DNA of 57,458 nt from Candidatus Aquidulcis sp. (GCA_020723345.1 DYJA01000039.1:1-57458); one strand, 5' to 3'. Shown: positions 47,519 through 56,075, numbered from the stretch's first letter. Program-made: numbers and translations. The notes: generated from the sequence alone by a model not told the origin.

Positions 47519-47542
47519 GACAAATTTGCAAATTTGTCCAAC
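47515..47542 (+). repeat. GGACAA palindrome, copy 5, supplying a stop codon
   Basis: Arms GTAGGACAAATTTG and CAAATTTGTCCAAC. The TAG of the PfpI gene (47516-47518) is part of the palindrome; GTGGAGA for the next gene follows directly. Confidence 0.85.
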
Positions 47543-47554
47543 GTGGAGACGATC

Positions 47555-48229
47555 ATGTACGACGTAATCAAAAACTTCCCGCGTCCCGACAAATCGCTCG
47601 TCCAAGCCCTCGGCAGAATTCAGACCGCGACGCTGCACGAAGCGATGGGCAAGCGCGGCGCGCTGCCGCATTACATTCGTCCGGTGTGGCACGAATCGAA
47701 ATTCTACGGCGTTGCGCTCACGGTTCAATCCAGACCCGGCGACAACTTGCTGCTGCACAAAGCAGTGTCGCTCGCGCAGCCCGGCGATGTGCTTGTCGTC
47801 GACAACGACGGCTTTCTCGAAGCCGGACTGTGGGGCGAAATCATCACTGTCGCGGCAATGCAAAAGGGAATCGTCGGACTCGTGACGAATGGCGCGGTGC
47901 GCGACACGCTGCAAATTCGCGAACTGGGCTTTCCTGTTTTCTGCGCGGGAATCTCGATCAAAGGAACGACGAAAGCGGTCCCGGGCAAAATCAACAATCC
48001 GATCACGTTTGAAGGCGTGATCGTAAACCCAGGCGACATCATCGTCGGCGATAATGATGGCGTGGTCGCGATTCCGCCGGGGGAAGCCGCGCAGTTGCTC
48101 CAAGCCGCGCGCGCGAAGGAAAAAGCGGAAGCCGAAGTCATCGCAATAATCAAAGCCGGCGGCTCGACGATGGACTTGCTTGGCTTTGACGAAGCGTACA
48201 AGCGATTGGGGCTATCGGAAGAAGCGTAA
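47555..48229 (+). CDS. RraA-like/HMG aldolase-family protein
   Basis: A 224-residue protein of the RraA/4-carboxy-4-hydroxy-2-oxoadipate aldolase family. Key pieces are QTATLHEAMGKRGALP, GDNLLLHKAVSLAQPGDVLV, AGLWGEIITVAAMQKGIVGLVTNGAVRDT (with the GAVRD motif that binds the metal and substrate), IVNPGDIIVGDNDGVVAIP and a C-terminal helical tail. Members are aldolases/decarboxylases or RNase E inhibitors. The GAVRD motif supports the aldolase form. A good terminator follows. Confidence 0.87.
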   Translation: MYDVIKNFPRPDKSLVQALGRIQTATLHEAMGKRGALPHYIRPVWHESKFYGVALTVQSRPGDNLLLHKAVSLAQPGDVLVVDNDGFLEAGLWGEIITVAAMQKGIVGLVTNGAVRDTLQIRELGFPVFCAGISIKGTTKAVPGKINNPITFEGVIVNPGDIIVGDNDGVVAIPPGEAAQLLQAARAKEKAEAEVIAIIKAGGSTMDLLGFDEAYKRLGLSEEA

Positions 48230-48232
48230 AGA

Positions 48233-48268
48233 GAAACCAGGTTTCTCCCTTTGAGGAAACCTGGTTTC
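48233..48268 (+). terminator. Terminator after the RraA-like gene
   Basis: GAAACCAGGTTTC (48233-48245) pairs with GAAACCTGGTTTC (48256-48268), then TTGTTTTG. Between it and 48283 there is nothing else. Confidence 0.8.
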
Positions 48269-48282
48269 TTGTTTTGTCCGTA

Positions 48283-48681
48283 TCACCTCAAATACTCGTA
48301 ATAGATTGCCCAATTGCCAACCATTTCTAAAATCGCCTTTTCCTCTTCTGGAAATTCCGAAACAAGTCTACCCATATATTTATCAGCATCGACGTCATTG
48401 GGGCTGGCCTATTCCCCAGTCGGAGGTAATAGGCAATCTTTCAAGATCGAAGCAGCGAAGGCATAGACACTTTGATAATGGCTGACCAACTTTGATACTG
48501 CATCAATCGCCAACTTGGTTTTGAACTTGCGCCGGATTCTTTTTACGATTTTCGGCGTATGGTCCGGCTCCGCTGCCCCATAGTGCCGCACAGTTTCATT
48601 GACTAGAGCATAGAGTACTTGTTTGTTCATCGGATCCAATCTCTCTGCCAAAATCGCCGCGTGTCGCCTCGTTTGCATCAT
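48283..48681 (-). pseudogene. Hypothetical protein interrupted by an in-frame amber codon
   Basis: The frame from ATG 48681 runs 90 residues (NKQVLYALVNETVRHYGAAE, KIVKRIRRKFKTKLAIDAVS) to a TAG at 48409-48411. The same frame then continues with coding character for 41 codons (DVDADKYMGRLVSEFPEEEK, ILEMVGNWAIYYEYLR) to a TGA at 48283. The simplest reading is a nonsense mutation in a ~132-residue gene, but two genes or read-through cannot be excluded. I do not recognise the family. It directly follows the epimerase gene. Confidence 0.5.
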
Positions 48682-49527
48682 CTATCGGCTTTTGTTTTCG
48701 ACGAACGCGCGCCACGTATATCGCGGCTCCCATTCCAATATTCTTCGCGCATTGTCCGTCGAAATTAGTGAACGATATGGCTCTTGCTCATATTCCGCGC
48801 CTCCTCGCCATTCTACATCGGGATGGAGCCAAGCGACAAGTTCTTTGCTGCTTTTGCCGGAAGTTGTAATATCCGCCGTGGCGACCAGGACACATACAAA
48901 ATCTTGAACACGCGCGGTCAAAGCGCGAATCGATGCCTCCGCCAAATCACGGACATCGATAAACGCGCCATATTCCCAATACGGATCCCACTCATAGGAA
49001 GGACGTTTTTGTCGAGCCGCTTGAATGCGATAATACGTGTCAGTCGTCCACACACCGGGGGGACGCAAGCAGATAACGGGAATCGCCGTCCGCTTTGACC
49101 ACAGCCGGCACATTTCCTCGGCAAGCCATTTCGAAATACCGTACGGAGTCCCAGGATGGCAAGGGTGCACATCGTCAAGCGGGAGATATGCCGGTTTCCG
49201 CTCTCCTTTGAAAACGCCTAACGCATCAACACTGCTCATGTAGATTACGCGTTTCACACCGGCATCGGCTGCCGCAGTGAGTACGTTCCAGGTGCCATGA
49301 AGATTGACGTGCATAATCTCATGCGGACTCTCGTTGCGCAGACCGAGTAACGCGGCTAGATGGATGACCGCCTCGCAACCCTGCATCGTTTTCTCAAGCG
49401 AAGACACATCGAGAATATCGTTCCCATCTTGGCGGTCGTACCCCACGACCTCGTGTCCGCAAGATCGTAGATCAGTCGCGAGAACGTTTCCGATTTTGCC
49501 TCGACTTCCGGTGAGCAAGATTTTCAC
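48682..49527 (-). CDS. NAD(P)-dependent epimerase/dehydratase
   Basis: A 281-residue extended short-chain dehydrogenase. It has the Rossmann motif ILLTGSRGKIGN, an acidic VVGYDRQDG, VIHLAALLG, the catalytic Ser in YMSSVDALG and Tyr-x3-Lys in PYGISKWLAEE. It resembles NAD-dependent nucleotide-sugar epimerases or uronate dehydrogenases. I start at GTG 49527 (GAGGT upstream). The ATG at 49563 would overlap the aldo/keto reductase remnant. The C-terminal part is about 30% AT-richer than the flanks by eye, and this gene with its neighbour may be acquired. Confidence 0.82.
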   Translation of the reverse strand: MKILLTGSRGKIGNVLATDLRSCGHEVVGYDRQDGNDILDVSSLEKTMQGCEAVIHLAALLGLRNESPHEIMHVNLHGTWNVLTAAADAGVKRVIYMSSVDALGVFKGERKPAYLPLDDVHPCHPGTPYGISKWLAEEMCRLWSKRTAIPVICLRPPGVWTTDTYYRIQAARQKRPSYEWDPYWEYGAFIDVRDLAEASIRALTARVQDFVCVLVATADITTSGKSSKELVAWLHPDVEWRGGAEYEQEPYRSLISTDNARRILEWEPRYTWRAFVENKSR

Positions 49528-49540
49528 GCGCGACTTTACC

Positions 49541-49717
49541 TCAACCGCCCAATCTCTCTTCAAGCCGATCCGTCGCAGGCGGCGGCTCGATGGACAACGC
49601 CGAAATCTCGGCGCGCCACTCCGGCGTCATCTTGACATCGAGCGCGGCAAGCGATTGCTGCAGCTGCTCCACGTTGCGCGCGCCGATGATTGGCGCGGTG
49701 ATCGCGGGATGTGCCAT
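49541..49717 (-). pseudogene. C-terminal remnant of an aldo/keto reductase
   Basis: ATG 49717 opens MAHPAITAPIIGARNVEQLQ, then SLAALDVKMTPEWRAEISAL and ends in a stop. This is the standard end of an aldo/keto reductase (the helix after the NADP-binding loop). The frame extends a little upstream into the end of the Gfo/Idh gene, but no barrel is present. It is a truncated gene, probably left by a deletion, lying between the epimerase and the oxidoreductase. Confidence 0.7.
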
Positions 49718-49731
49718 TCTACGAACGACGC

Positions 49732-51108
49732 TTATTTCCCCACGCGCGCGGCGGTCGAGCGTTTGAGCGGGAGCGGATCGATTGGCTCTCGCGCGCTCGG
49801 CATCGGCGGATAGTCCGGCGCTTCCAAACCGCGCACGAGCGAATCGATCCGGATCGGCTGCCCTTGCGCCATCGATTGATTGGCGGCAATGCCGGTCAAG
49901 ATCGACCAGGCACCGGCGCGCTGATCTGCCGCGCGTTTGAATTTGTCCTGCGGCGGATTCGCGCTGAACAAATCATTCAGGAGAATCGGATCAGCGCCGC
50001 CATGACCGCCGCTGCTCAATTGCAGCGGAACTTCGTAGCCGGATTGGAAATGTGGAAAGACTTTGATCTTGGTGCCTTCAAAAACCAATTCGCCGGGCAC
50101 CGATCCGTCGCCGCTGATGTAAATCGTCTCTTGACAAAAATGTTCCAACCGTCCCTTGGTACCGTTGAACGCGATCGTGTATCCTTCCCAGGGCATAAAC
50201 GCGTGCAGCGAATAACTCAACGTCGCGCCGCTGCGATAACGCACGGTCACATCCATCGTGTCTTCGATGTCAATGTCGGGACTGAACACGCATTGATCGC
50301 GAAAATAGCCGTCGTATTTTTCGTTTTCGAGGTACATATTTTTGAGCGCGGGATATTCCGCCAAATCCAAATAGAATGGACACTTGTCCGACTCGGGACA
50401 ACCGTGGCAGCGCTTGCCGCGATTGGTGAAACCGTACCGCTCGGCAGTTTCGGGACGATAAAAATTGCGCGCGCCAAAAGCATAGACGGTTTCCGGTACG
50501 CTGGAGAGCCACCAGTTCATCAAATCGAAATGATGCGTCGCCTTGTGTACCATCAAGCCGCCCGAATTGCGCTTGTTGCGATGCCACCGGCGAAAATAGT
50601 CCGCGCCGTGCCGCGTATCGAGCAGCCAGTGAAAATCAACCGAAACGACATTACCGATCACGCCCGACATCAAAAGGTCTTTGACTTGCGTGCGCGGCAT
50701 GGCGTAACGATAGTTGAACGTGACCGTCACCTTGCGTCCGGTCTTTTTCTGCGTATCCAAAATGCGCTGACATTTTTGCGCGTCCGTCGTCATCGGTTTT
50801 TCGGTGATGACATCGCAGCCCAGTTCCATCGCGCGGCAAATGTATTGATCGTGTGTCGCGTCCATCGTCGTCACGATCACGACATCGGGCTTGACCTCGG
50901 CGATCATTCGCTCGAATTGATCCGCGGGATAGGTCTTGACCTCGACGCCGCGTGCGCGCGCCCAATCCGCGCGCAGACGCAAGCGACCTTCGTTTGTATC
51001 GCACAGCGCGACGAGATCGCAGTTATCGCGAAATTGCTCGACCATCGCCTCCGAATACATCATCGAACGATGTCCCACTCCCAATTGCACGTACCGTTTC
51101 TTTGCCAT
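49732..51108 (-). CDS. Gfo/Idh/MocA-family oxidoreductase
   Basis: A 458-residue oxidoreductase with an N-terminal NAD-binding fold (YVQLGVGHRSMMYSEAM, DLVALCDTNE) and the family motif DVITEKPMTTDAQKCQ, where the EKP lysine is catalytic. The C-terminal half contains MVHKATHHFDLMNWWL and a Cys-rich segment CHGCPESDKCPFYLDL. This type is found in sugar-related dehydrogenases acting on glycans. ATG 51108 is preceded by AGGGAGA. Substrate: probably a sugar or glycoside, not certain. Confidence 0.86.
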   Translation of the reverse strand: MAKKRYVQLGVGHRSMMYSEAMVEQFRDNCDLVALCDTNEGRLRLRADWARARGVEVKTYPADQFERMIAEVKPDVVIVTTMDATHDQYICRAMELGCDVITEKPMTTDAQKCQRILDTQKKTGRKVTVTFNYRYAMPRTQVKDLLMSGVIGNVVSVDFHWLLDTRHGADYFRRWHRNKRNSGGLMVHKATHHFDLMNWWLSSVPETVYAFGARNFYRPETAERYGFTNRGKRCHGCPESDKCPFYLDLAEYPALKNMYLENEKYDGYFRDQCVFSPDIDIEDTMDVTVRYRSGATLSYSLHAFMPWEGYTIAFNGTKGRLEHFCQETIYISGDGSVPGELVFEGTKIKVFPHFQSGYEVPLQLSSGGHGGADPILLNDLFSANPPQDKFKRAADQRAGAWSILTGIAANQSMAQGQPIRIDSLVRGLEAPDYPPMPSAREPIDPLPLKRSTAARVGK

Positions 51109-51303
51109 GCCGGTCTCCCTTAAAATTCTTTTGCCCACGAAGAACACAAAGATCAAGATTCATCGAGTTTCATTATATCCAAAGTGAATGCCTATGCAAA
51201 AAGTGCTTGCGATTATTTGCCTTGTCCGCAAAACGGCGCGACAATTATGCCAGGATTTGACATGAACCGAACGTAGAATGTTGTCAGTCGAAGGGACGGC
51301 GAT

Positions 51304-52284
51304 ATGGCGAACACCGCCACACGACTCATCACCTTGCTGATGCTGTTGCAGCGTCAGCCGAATCAAAAAGCATCCGATCTCGCGGAGCAACTGGGAATCT
51401 CAGTCCGCTCGCTGCATCGCTACATCACGATGCTCGACGAGATGGGCATTCCGATTTATTCCGAGCGCGGACCGTACGGCGGCTTTTCGCTCGTGCGTGG
51501 TTACAAAATGCCGCCGCTCGTTTTCACGCCGGAAGAAGCGGTCGCGGTTTATCTCGGCACCGGACTCGTGCGCGAAATGTGGGGCAAATTGTATCAGGAC
51601 GCCGCGCAAGGCGCGCTCGCGAAACTCGATAACGTCTTGCCCGAAGAACAGCGGCACGAAATCGCGTGGGCGCGGCGCACGCTCGTGACGACGGGGATGC
51701 ATCGCGCGTCGCTCGACGCGGCGACGCCGCACCTCGAAAAAATCCGCCGCGCGATCCGCGAACAGCGGCGCGTCGTGATGGTACATCGCAAGCAAAACGA
51801 TCAGACGCCGCAAACGCGCGAGGTCGAACCGTACGCGGTTGTGCATCGCAGCGGCTGGTGGTACGTCGTCGGGCATTGTCGCTTGCGAAACGCGCTACGC
51901 TCATTCCGCGTCGACCGCATCGTCGAATTGACTTTGCTCGACAAGACGTTTCAAATCCCGGCGGATTTCGACATTCACGCGTTTCTCGCACAAGCATTTG
52001 AATCGGAGATGAAAATTAAAGTGCGATTGCGCTTTGCGCCGCAAGGCGCGCACATCGCGCGCGATCTCGCCGGGACCTGGGACACGCTCGAAGAGCAAGC
52101 CGACGGCGCGGTGATCGTCGCGCTGACGATGCCGGACTTGCAATGGGCGGCGTCGATGGCGCTCGGTTTTGGACCTATCGTCACAGTGCTGGAACCGGCG
52201 GAACTTTCGCAAACAGTGCACGCGTGGGCGAGCGCGGTGGTGGAACAGTACGCGTCAGATCAATCGGAGAATGTTGTCAAATGA
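51304..52284 (+). CDS. HTH-WYL transcriptional regulator
   Basis: A 326-residue regulator. The N-terminal DeoR/HTH_11-type winged helix is ATRLITLLMLLQRQPNQKAS and LAEQLGISVRSLHRYITMLD; a central region leads to a WYL domain (EVEPYAVVHRSGWWYVVGHC, RSFRVDRIVELTLLDKTF) and a C-terminal WCX-like domain. WYL proteins sense nucleic acids or ligands and often regulate defence or DNA-damage genes. Its stop overlaps the next start (ATGA), so it probably regulates its own operon. Confidence 0.88.
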   Translation: MANTATRLITLLMLLQRQPNQKASDLAEQLGISVRSLHRYITMLDEMGIPIYSERGPYGGFSLVRGYKMPPLVFTPEEAVAVYLGTGLVREMWGKLYQDAAQGALAKLDNVLPEEQRHEIAWARRTLVTTGMHRASLDAATPHLEKIRRAIREQRRVVMVHRKQNDQTPQTREVEPYAVVHRSGWWYVVGHCRLRNALRSFRVDRIVELTLLDKTFQIPADFDIHAFLAQAFESEMKIKVRLRFAPQGAHIARDLAGTWDTLEEQADGAVIVALTMPDLQWAASMALGFGPIVTVLEPAELSQTVHAWASAVVEQYASDQSENVVK

Positions 52285-53252
52285 TTCACGTCACACTATC
52301 CGGTTCGCCCTACGAGATTGGTTATCAGCATGGTCAGCAGTTGCGCGCTCTGGTTGATGCAATGATCAAGTACGAATCGCGTCGCCATGCCCATCGCGCG
52401 CTTTCTGAGTTGAATCACAACGCCGTGGTGGCGCGCGTGCGCCAAGTCGCGCCAGCGCTTTTGGAAGAATTACAAGGCATTGCCGATGGTTCTGGGTTTC
52501 CATTCGAATCGCTGCTGCGAGTCAACTTGCGGGTGCTGCACTATTGCACCGTCATCGCGTTCACCGACTCGGATGTTGGTCCAATCCTGGGAAAGAATTT
52601 GGATTTCACTTCCTACGCCTACCAAGTGCTTTTCACTGTTCAGCCCACGCAAGGTTACGCGATGACGTTTGTCGGTTGCGCCGGGTCAGTCGCTTTGTAT
52701 GGCGGGATCAACGCGGCGGGTCTCGCGATGGGACACGCGGTCGTTCCACTTCGTGCGCCCCCACAAGATAGTGGAATGCCGGTCGCTTTTTTGCGACGCT
52801 TGGCTTTGCAATACTGCGCCAGCGTACCCGAAGCCATCGCCTGGTTGCGCGCGCACAAGGTCTGGCGCGCGGGCGATAATGTGATGTTCTTGGATCGCAG
52901 TGGTCAAGCCGTCGTGATCGAATTGTCTCCCGACGGACAGCGAGTGATTCAACCGGCGGAGAATACGATCTGGTGCGCCAATTGCTTCGCGGATCCCACG
53001 TTGGCGTCCGGCACAGAAGAGGCGCGCCAGCGATACCGTTACGTTGAGACCATGTTGAGAACGGAACGACCTGCGCTCTCGCGTGATTTGATGCACCGGC
53101 TCTTGCGCAGTCACGATGCCCCGGCGTCGGTGTGCCGCGATACGACGCAACTTAGTTTTGTCGCATATCCGGCGACAGGTCGCATGGAAGTCGCCGATGG
53201 CTATCCTTGTCAAGTCGGCTACACGGAAATCTTGGAGGCGAAGAATGTTTGA
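52281..53252 (+). CDS. C45-family autoproteolytic acyltransferase/hydrolase-like
   Basis: A 323-residue protein of the NTN-hydrolase C45 (penicillin acyl-transferase-like) group. The order is MIHVTLSGSPYEIGYQHGQQ, a helical DGSGFPFESLLRVNLRV, then the likely N-terminal nucleophile in LHYCTVIAFTDSDVGPILG and KNLDF. Later come GINAAGLAMGHAVVPLR, SVPEAIAWLRAHK and AENTIWCANCFADP. The proenzyme would cleave itself before the Cys near residue 90. ATG 52281 overlaps the WYL stop. Substrates are unknown, probably amides. Confidence 0.82.
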   Translation: MIHVTLSGSPYEIGYQHGQQLRALVDAMIKYESRRHAHRALSELNHNAVVARVRQVAPALLEELQGIADGSGFPFESLLRVNLRVLHYCTVIAFTDSDVGPILGKNLDFTSYAYQVLFTVQPTQGYAMTFVGCAGSVALYGGINAAGLAMGHAVVPLRAPPQDSGMPVAFLRRLALQYCASVPEAIAWLRAHKVWRAGDNVMFLDRSGQAVVIELSPDGQRVIQPAENTIWCANCFADPTLASGTEEARQRYRYVETMLRTERPALSRDLMHRLLRSHDAPASVCRDTTQLSFVAYPATGRMEVADGYPCQVGYTEILEAKNV

Positions 53253-54075
53253 GTTACCCGAGTTTACAACGCTTGCCAAACAAATGAATGAAACGCTCAA
53301 AGGCAAGCGCATCGAAAGCGGCAAGTTGGGCAACAGTCCGCACAAATTCGTGTGGTACAACCGCAAGCCCGACGAGTTTGCGAAACTCACGAAAGGCAAA
53401 ACCATCGGCGCGGCGCGCGCCAAGGGCAAATGGTTGTTTGTTGGCGTGGAGCCGGGTTATCTTTTGGTGTTCGGCGAATGTGGCGGCAAGATTTTGTATC
53501 ATCCCGCTGGCATCGAGCCGCCGAGCAAGTATCACTTGCTGCTCCACTTTGACGACGGCTCGTCGCTTTCTGCGATGACGCAAATGTGGGGCGCGATGGA
53601 ACTGTACGAGAAAGGCAAAGAGCGCAATCGCCAATACATCAAAGACATGCGAACGACGCCGCTCGAACCTGGGTTCACATTTGCGTACTTCAACAAATTG
53701 ATTGACGCGGTCGCGCAAATCGAAAAAACGAGCGCGAAAGGATTGCTGACCCAGAATCAACTCATTCCCGGCTTGGGCAACGCGATCGCGCAAGACATTC
53801 TCTTTCGCGCGCGCTTGCATCCCAAACACTCGATTGACGATCTCACCAAGAATCAACGACGACAACTGTACAACGCCATCGTGAAAACGGTCAAGCAAGT
53901 GATCGCGAAAGGCGGTCGCTACGACGAATACGATCTGTACGACAAGCCCGGCAAGTACGTGCGCCTGATGGACAAGCACGCGGTCGAACGTCCTTGTCCC
54001 GAATGTGGCAGACGCATCGAAAAGATGGCGTACTTGGGTGGCGCGTGTTATTTCTGTCCCAGTTGCCAAAAATGA
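53245..54075 (+). CDS. Fpg/Nei-like zinc-finger protein lacking the catalytic Pro
   Basis: A 276-residue protein with the Fpg/MutM-Nei fold. It has an N-terminal beta-sandwich start FELPEFTTLAKQMNETLKGK, the helix-two-turn-helix block LLTQNQLIPGLGNAIAQDIL and a C-terminal zinc finger (RPCPECGRRIEKMA...CYFCPSC). Active enzymes use the N-terminal Pro after Met removal (MPELPE); here residue 2 is Phe (MFELPE), so the Schiff-base nucleophile is absent while the Glu at 3 is kept. It may bind lesions or DNA without cleaving. TTGGAGG precedes ATG 53245, which overlaps the previous stop. It is coupled to a DUF3795 gene. Confidence 0.82.
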   Translation: MFELPEFTTLAKQMNETLKGKRIESGKLGNSPHKFVWYNRKPDEFAKLTKGKTIGAARAKGKWLFVGVEPGYLLVFGECGGKILYHPAGIEPPSKYHLLLHFDDGSSLSAMTQMWGAMELYEKGKERNRQYIKDMRTTPLEPGFTFAYFNKLIDAVAQIEKTSAKGLLTQNQLIPGLGNAIAQDILFRARLHPKHSIDDLTKNQRRQLYNAIVKTVKQVIAKGGRYDEYDLYDKPGKYVRLMDKHAVERPCPECGRRIEKMAYLGGACYFCPSCQK

Positions 54076-54476
54076 AGATGACTGAAGAAATACCAGCCAG
54101 GATGTTGGCGCCCTGCGGCGTCAATTGCTGGGTCTGCTATAAACATCTAAAGAAGAGAAATCCTTGCCCGGGATGCATGGGACAGGACAATTCCAAACCT
54201 GAGCATTGCCGAAAGTGTAAAATCAAAGATTGCGCGACGAGGCAAGGCGTTGATTCTTGCTGGGAATGTCCCTCCTTCGCTTGTCCAATGATCAAGCGTC
54301 TTGACCAGAGCTATCGGCAAAGATATCAAGTCAGTTTGATCGACAATGGCTTGCGACAAAAAACCGTTGGCGCGAACCAGTTCTTGCGTGAAGAAAGAAC
54401 CAAGTGGAGATGCGTGGAATGTGGAGGCATCGTCTGTCTGCATGATCGCATTTGTTCGGACTGTGGAAAGGCATAA
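54072..54476 (+). CDS. DUF3795-like cysteine-rich protein
   Basis: A 134-residue protein with 16 or so Cys. They appear in CGVNCWVCYKHLKKRNPCPG, HCRKCKIKDCATRQGVDSCW and ECPSFACP, with a C-terminal ribbon WRCVECGGIVCLHDRICSDC. The first half fits DUF3795, a family of small Cys-rich proteins of unknown function, probably metal-binding. ATG 54072 overlaps the Fpg-like stop by 4 bp (ATGA). Confidence 0.75.
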   Translation: MKMTEEIPARMLAPCGVNCWVCYKHLKKRNPCPGCMGQDNSKPEHCRKCKIKDCATRQGVDSCWECPSFACPMIKRLDQSYRQRYQVSLIDNGLRQKTVGANQFLREERTKWRCVECGGIVCLHDRICSDCGKA

Positions 54477-54487
54477 TTGGAGGTCGA

Positions 54488-55561
54488 ATGAAAAAAACAA
54501 TTCTGATTGTGATTGTCGTCGTACTCGTCGCGCTCGTCGTCGGCGGCGTGTGGTTCTGGAACGCGATGCAGCAGCCGTTGTACGAGCCGGGCATGGTGCG
54601 CGCAGGAAAGAATTTGCGCGCGCCGCTTGTTCCGCCCGCGCAATCGGCGGACAAGAATTTTTGGACGGTCGAGAACGACATCAAGTTGTACCACTTTGCC
54701 GATGGCGCGGGGACGAACGTTCTCGTCGTTCACGGCGGACCGGGCTCTCCTTTCGCAGAACCGCTGGCAGGCTTGAAATCGTTGACGAACAACTATCGCT
54801 TTCACTATTACGATCAGCGCGGCAGCGGCAAATCGTCGCACCCGTTCGACCGCTTCGCGTCGTCGAATTTCTACGAGAACATGCAAACGCTCGACCGGAC
54901 GCTGGGCCTCGGCGCGCAGATCGCCGACATCGAGCGCGTTCGCCAAATTCTCGGCGACGACAAGATCATCATCGTCGGTCATTCGTTCGGCGGATTCATC
55001 GCGTCGCTGTACGCGGCAGAATTTCCCGAACACGTCAAGGCATTGATTCTGATCGCTCCGGCGGAAATGCTCATCATGCCACCGGAAAGCGGCGGGCTAT
55101 TCGAGCAGGTCAAGCCGCTCTTGCCGGAGAACATGAAATCGAAATACGACGACTATGTCAAACGCGTTCTCGATTTCGGCAATCTCTTTTCGCGAAACGA
55201 AGCCGAACTCGCCGCGCTGAATCGCGAGTTCGTCCCGTACTACGAAGCCGCGATGAAAGCAAAAGGGGTTGCGGTTCCGGCGTCGAACATGCCGAGCGAT
55301 AACGGCGGCTGGATGGTACAGGCGATGTACATGAGCATGGGCATGAAGCACGATTATCGCGCCGCGCTCAAACCGGTGAGCGCGCCCGTGCTCGTCATTC
55401 ACGGCGACAAGGACTTGCAGCCGGAAAAAGCGAGCCGCATGTACAGCGACCTTTTTCCGAACAGCAAGTTCCAAATCATCCCGAACGCCAGCCACTTTGC
55501 TTTCAGCGAACAACCCGACGCGTTCGCGCGCGTCGTGAGCGAATTCCTGGGGAAAAAGTAA
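54488..55561 (+). CDS. Membrane-anchored alpha/beta hydrolase, proline iminopeptidase-like
   Basis: A 357-residue hydrolase with an N-terminal anchor (TILIVIVVVLVALVVGGVWF) and an S33-type alpha/beta-hydrolase domain. The oxyanion motif is VVHGGPGSPF, the nucleophile GHSFGGFIASLYAAEF (Ser), the Asp in VIHGDKDLQPE and the His in NASHFAFSEQ. Proline iminopeptidases have the HGGPG and DQRGSGKS motifs, and both are seen (YDQRGSGKSSHP). It should act outside the membrane. GGAGGTCG precedes ATG 54488. Its TAA stop is in a palindrome. Confidence 0.87.
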   Translation: MKKTILIVIVVVLVALVVGGVWFWNAMQQPLYEPGMVRAGKNLRAPLVPPAQSADKNFWTVENDIKLYHFADGAGTNVLVVHGGPGSPFAEPLAGLKSLTNNYRFHYYDQRGSGKSSHPFDRFASSNFYENMQTLDRTLGLGAQIADIERVRQILGDDKIIIVGHSFGGFIASLYAAEFPEHVKALILIAPAEMLIMPPESGGLFEQVKPLLPENMKSKYDDYVKRVLDFGNLFSRNEAELAALNREFVPYYEAAMKAKGVAVPASNMPSDNGGWMVQAMYMSMGMKHDYRAALKPVSAPVLVIHGDKDLQPEKASRMYSDLFPNSKFQIIPNASHFAFSEQPDAFARVVSEFLGKK

Positions 55562-55586
55562 GGCAAGTTTTGAGAACTTGCCCAAC
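55558..55586 (+). repeat. GGACAA-related palindrome, copy 6, supplying a stop codon
   Basis: Arms GTAAGGCAAGTTTT and GAACTTGCCCAAC, a diverged form of the family (GGCAAG instead of GGACAA). The hydrolase TAA (55559-55561) lies in the first arm, and AAAGGAGAA of the next gene follows. Confidence 0.75.
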
Positions 55587-55601
55587 AAAGGAGAAAACGA
55601 A

Positions 55602-56063
55602 ATGTCGTACAACTGTGAACTGAAAGAACAACCGGCGCAGCCCGCGCTGACGGTGCGGACGCGCGCCGCCGTACAGGATTTGCCGCAACTATTCGGCAAT
55701 ACGTACGGCGCGCTCATGCAGTACCTGGGTGAGTTGGGCGAACAACCGGCAGGAATGCCCTTCGCCGCGTACTACAACATGGACATGCAAAACCTGGATG
55801 TCGAGATTGGCTTTCCGGTCGCGCGGAAAATTCCCGGCAAGGGCGAGATTCGCGCGGGCGAATTTCCGGGCGGCAAGTTGGCGAGCGTGCTGCACATCGG
55901 TCCGTACGATCAATGCGCGCCTGCGTACGACGCGCTGATGCAGTGGATCAAGGATCACGGCTACGAAGCGACCGGCGTCGCGTACGAGATTTACTTTAGC
56001 CCACCCGAAACGCCGCCGCAGGAAATCAAGACTGAGATCGTGTTCCCGCTCAAAGCGTCATGA
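55602..56063 (+). CDS. GyrI-like/AraC effector-binding-domain protein
   Basis: A 153-residue stand-alone GyrI-like (SOUL/BacR effector-binding) domain protein. The pattern fits: CELKEQPAQPALTVRTRAAV, LPQLFGNTYGALMQYLGELG, FAAYYNMDMQNLDVEIGFPV, GEFPGGKLASVLHIGPYDQC and a C-terminal EIYFSPPETPPQEIKTEIVF. These domains bind hydrophobic small molecules or antagonise gyrase inhibitors. The cognate ligand is unknown. ATG 55602 is preceded by AAAGGAGAA. Confidence 0.82.
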   Translation: MSYNCELKEQPAQPALTVRTRAAVQDLPQLFGNTYGALMQYLGELGEQPAGMPFAAYYNMDMQNLDVEIGFPVARKIPGKGEIRAGEFPGGKLASVLHIGPYDQCAPAYDALMQWIKDHGYEATGVAYEIYFSPPETPPQEIKTEIVFPLKAS

Positions 56064-56075
56064 CAAAACCAGAGT

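Noticed and set aside
46921-48012. 363-residue plus-strand ORF through mscL, pfpI-like and rraA-like genes
   Set aside because: It crosses three well-supported genes in another frame and includes the palindrome-derived VGQICKFV.
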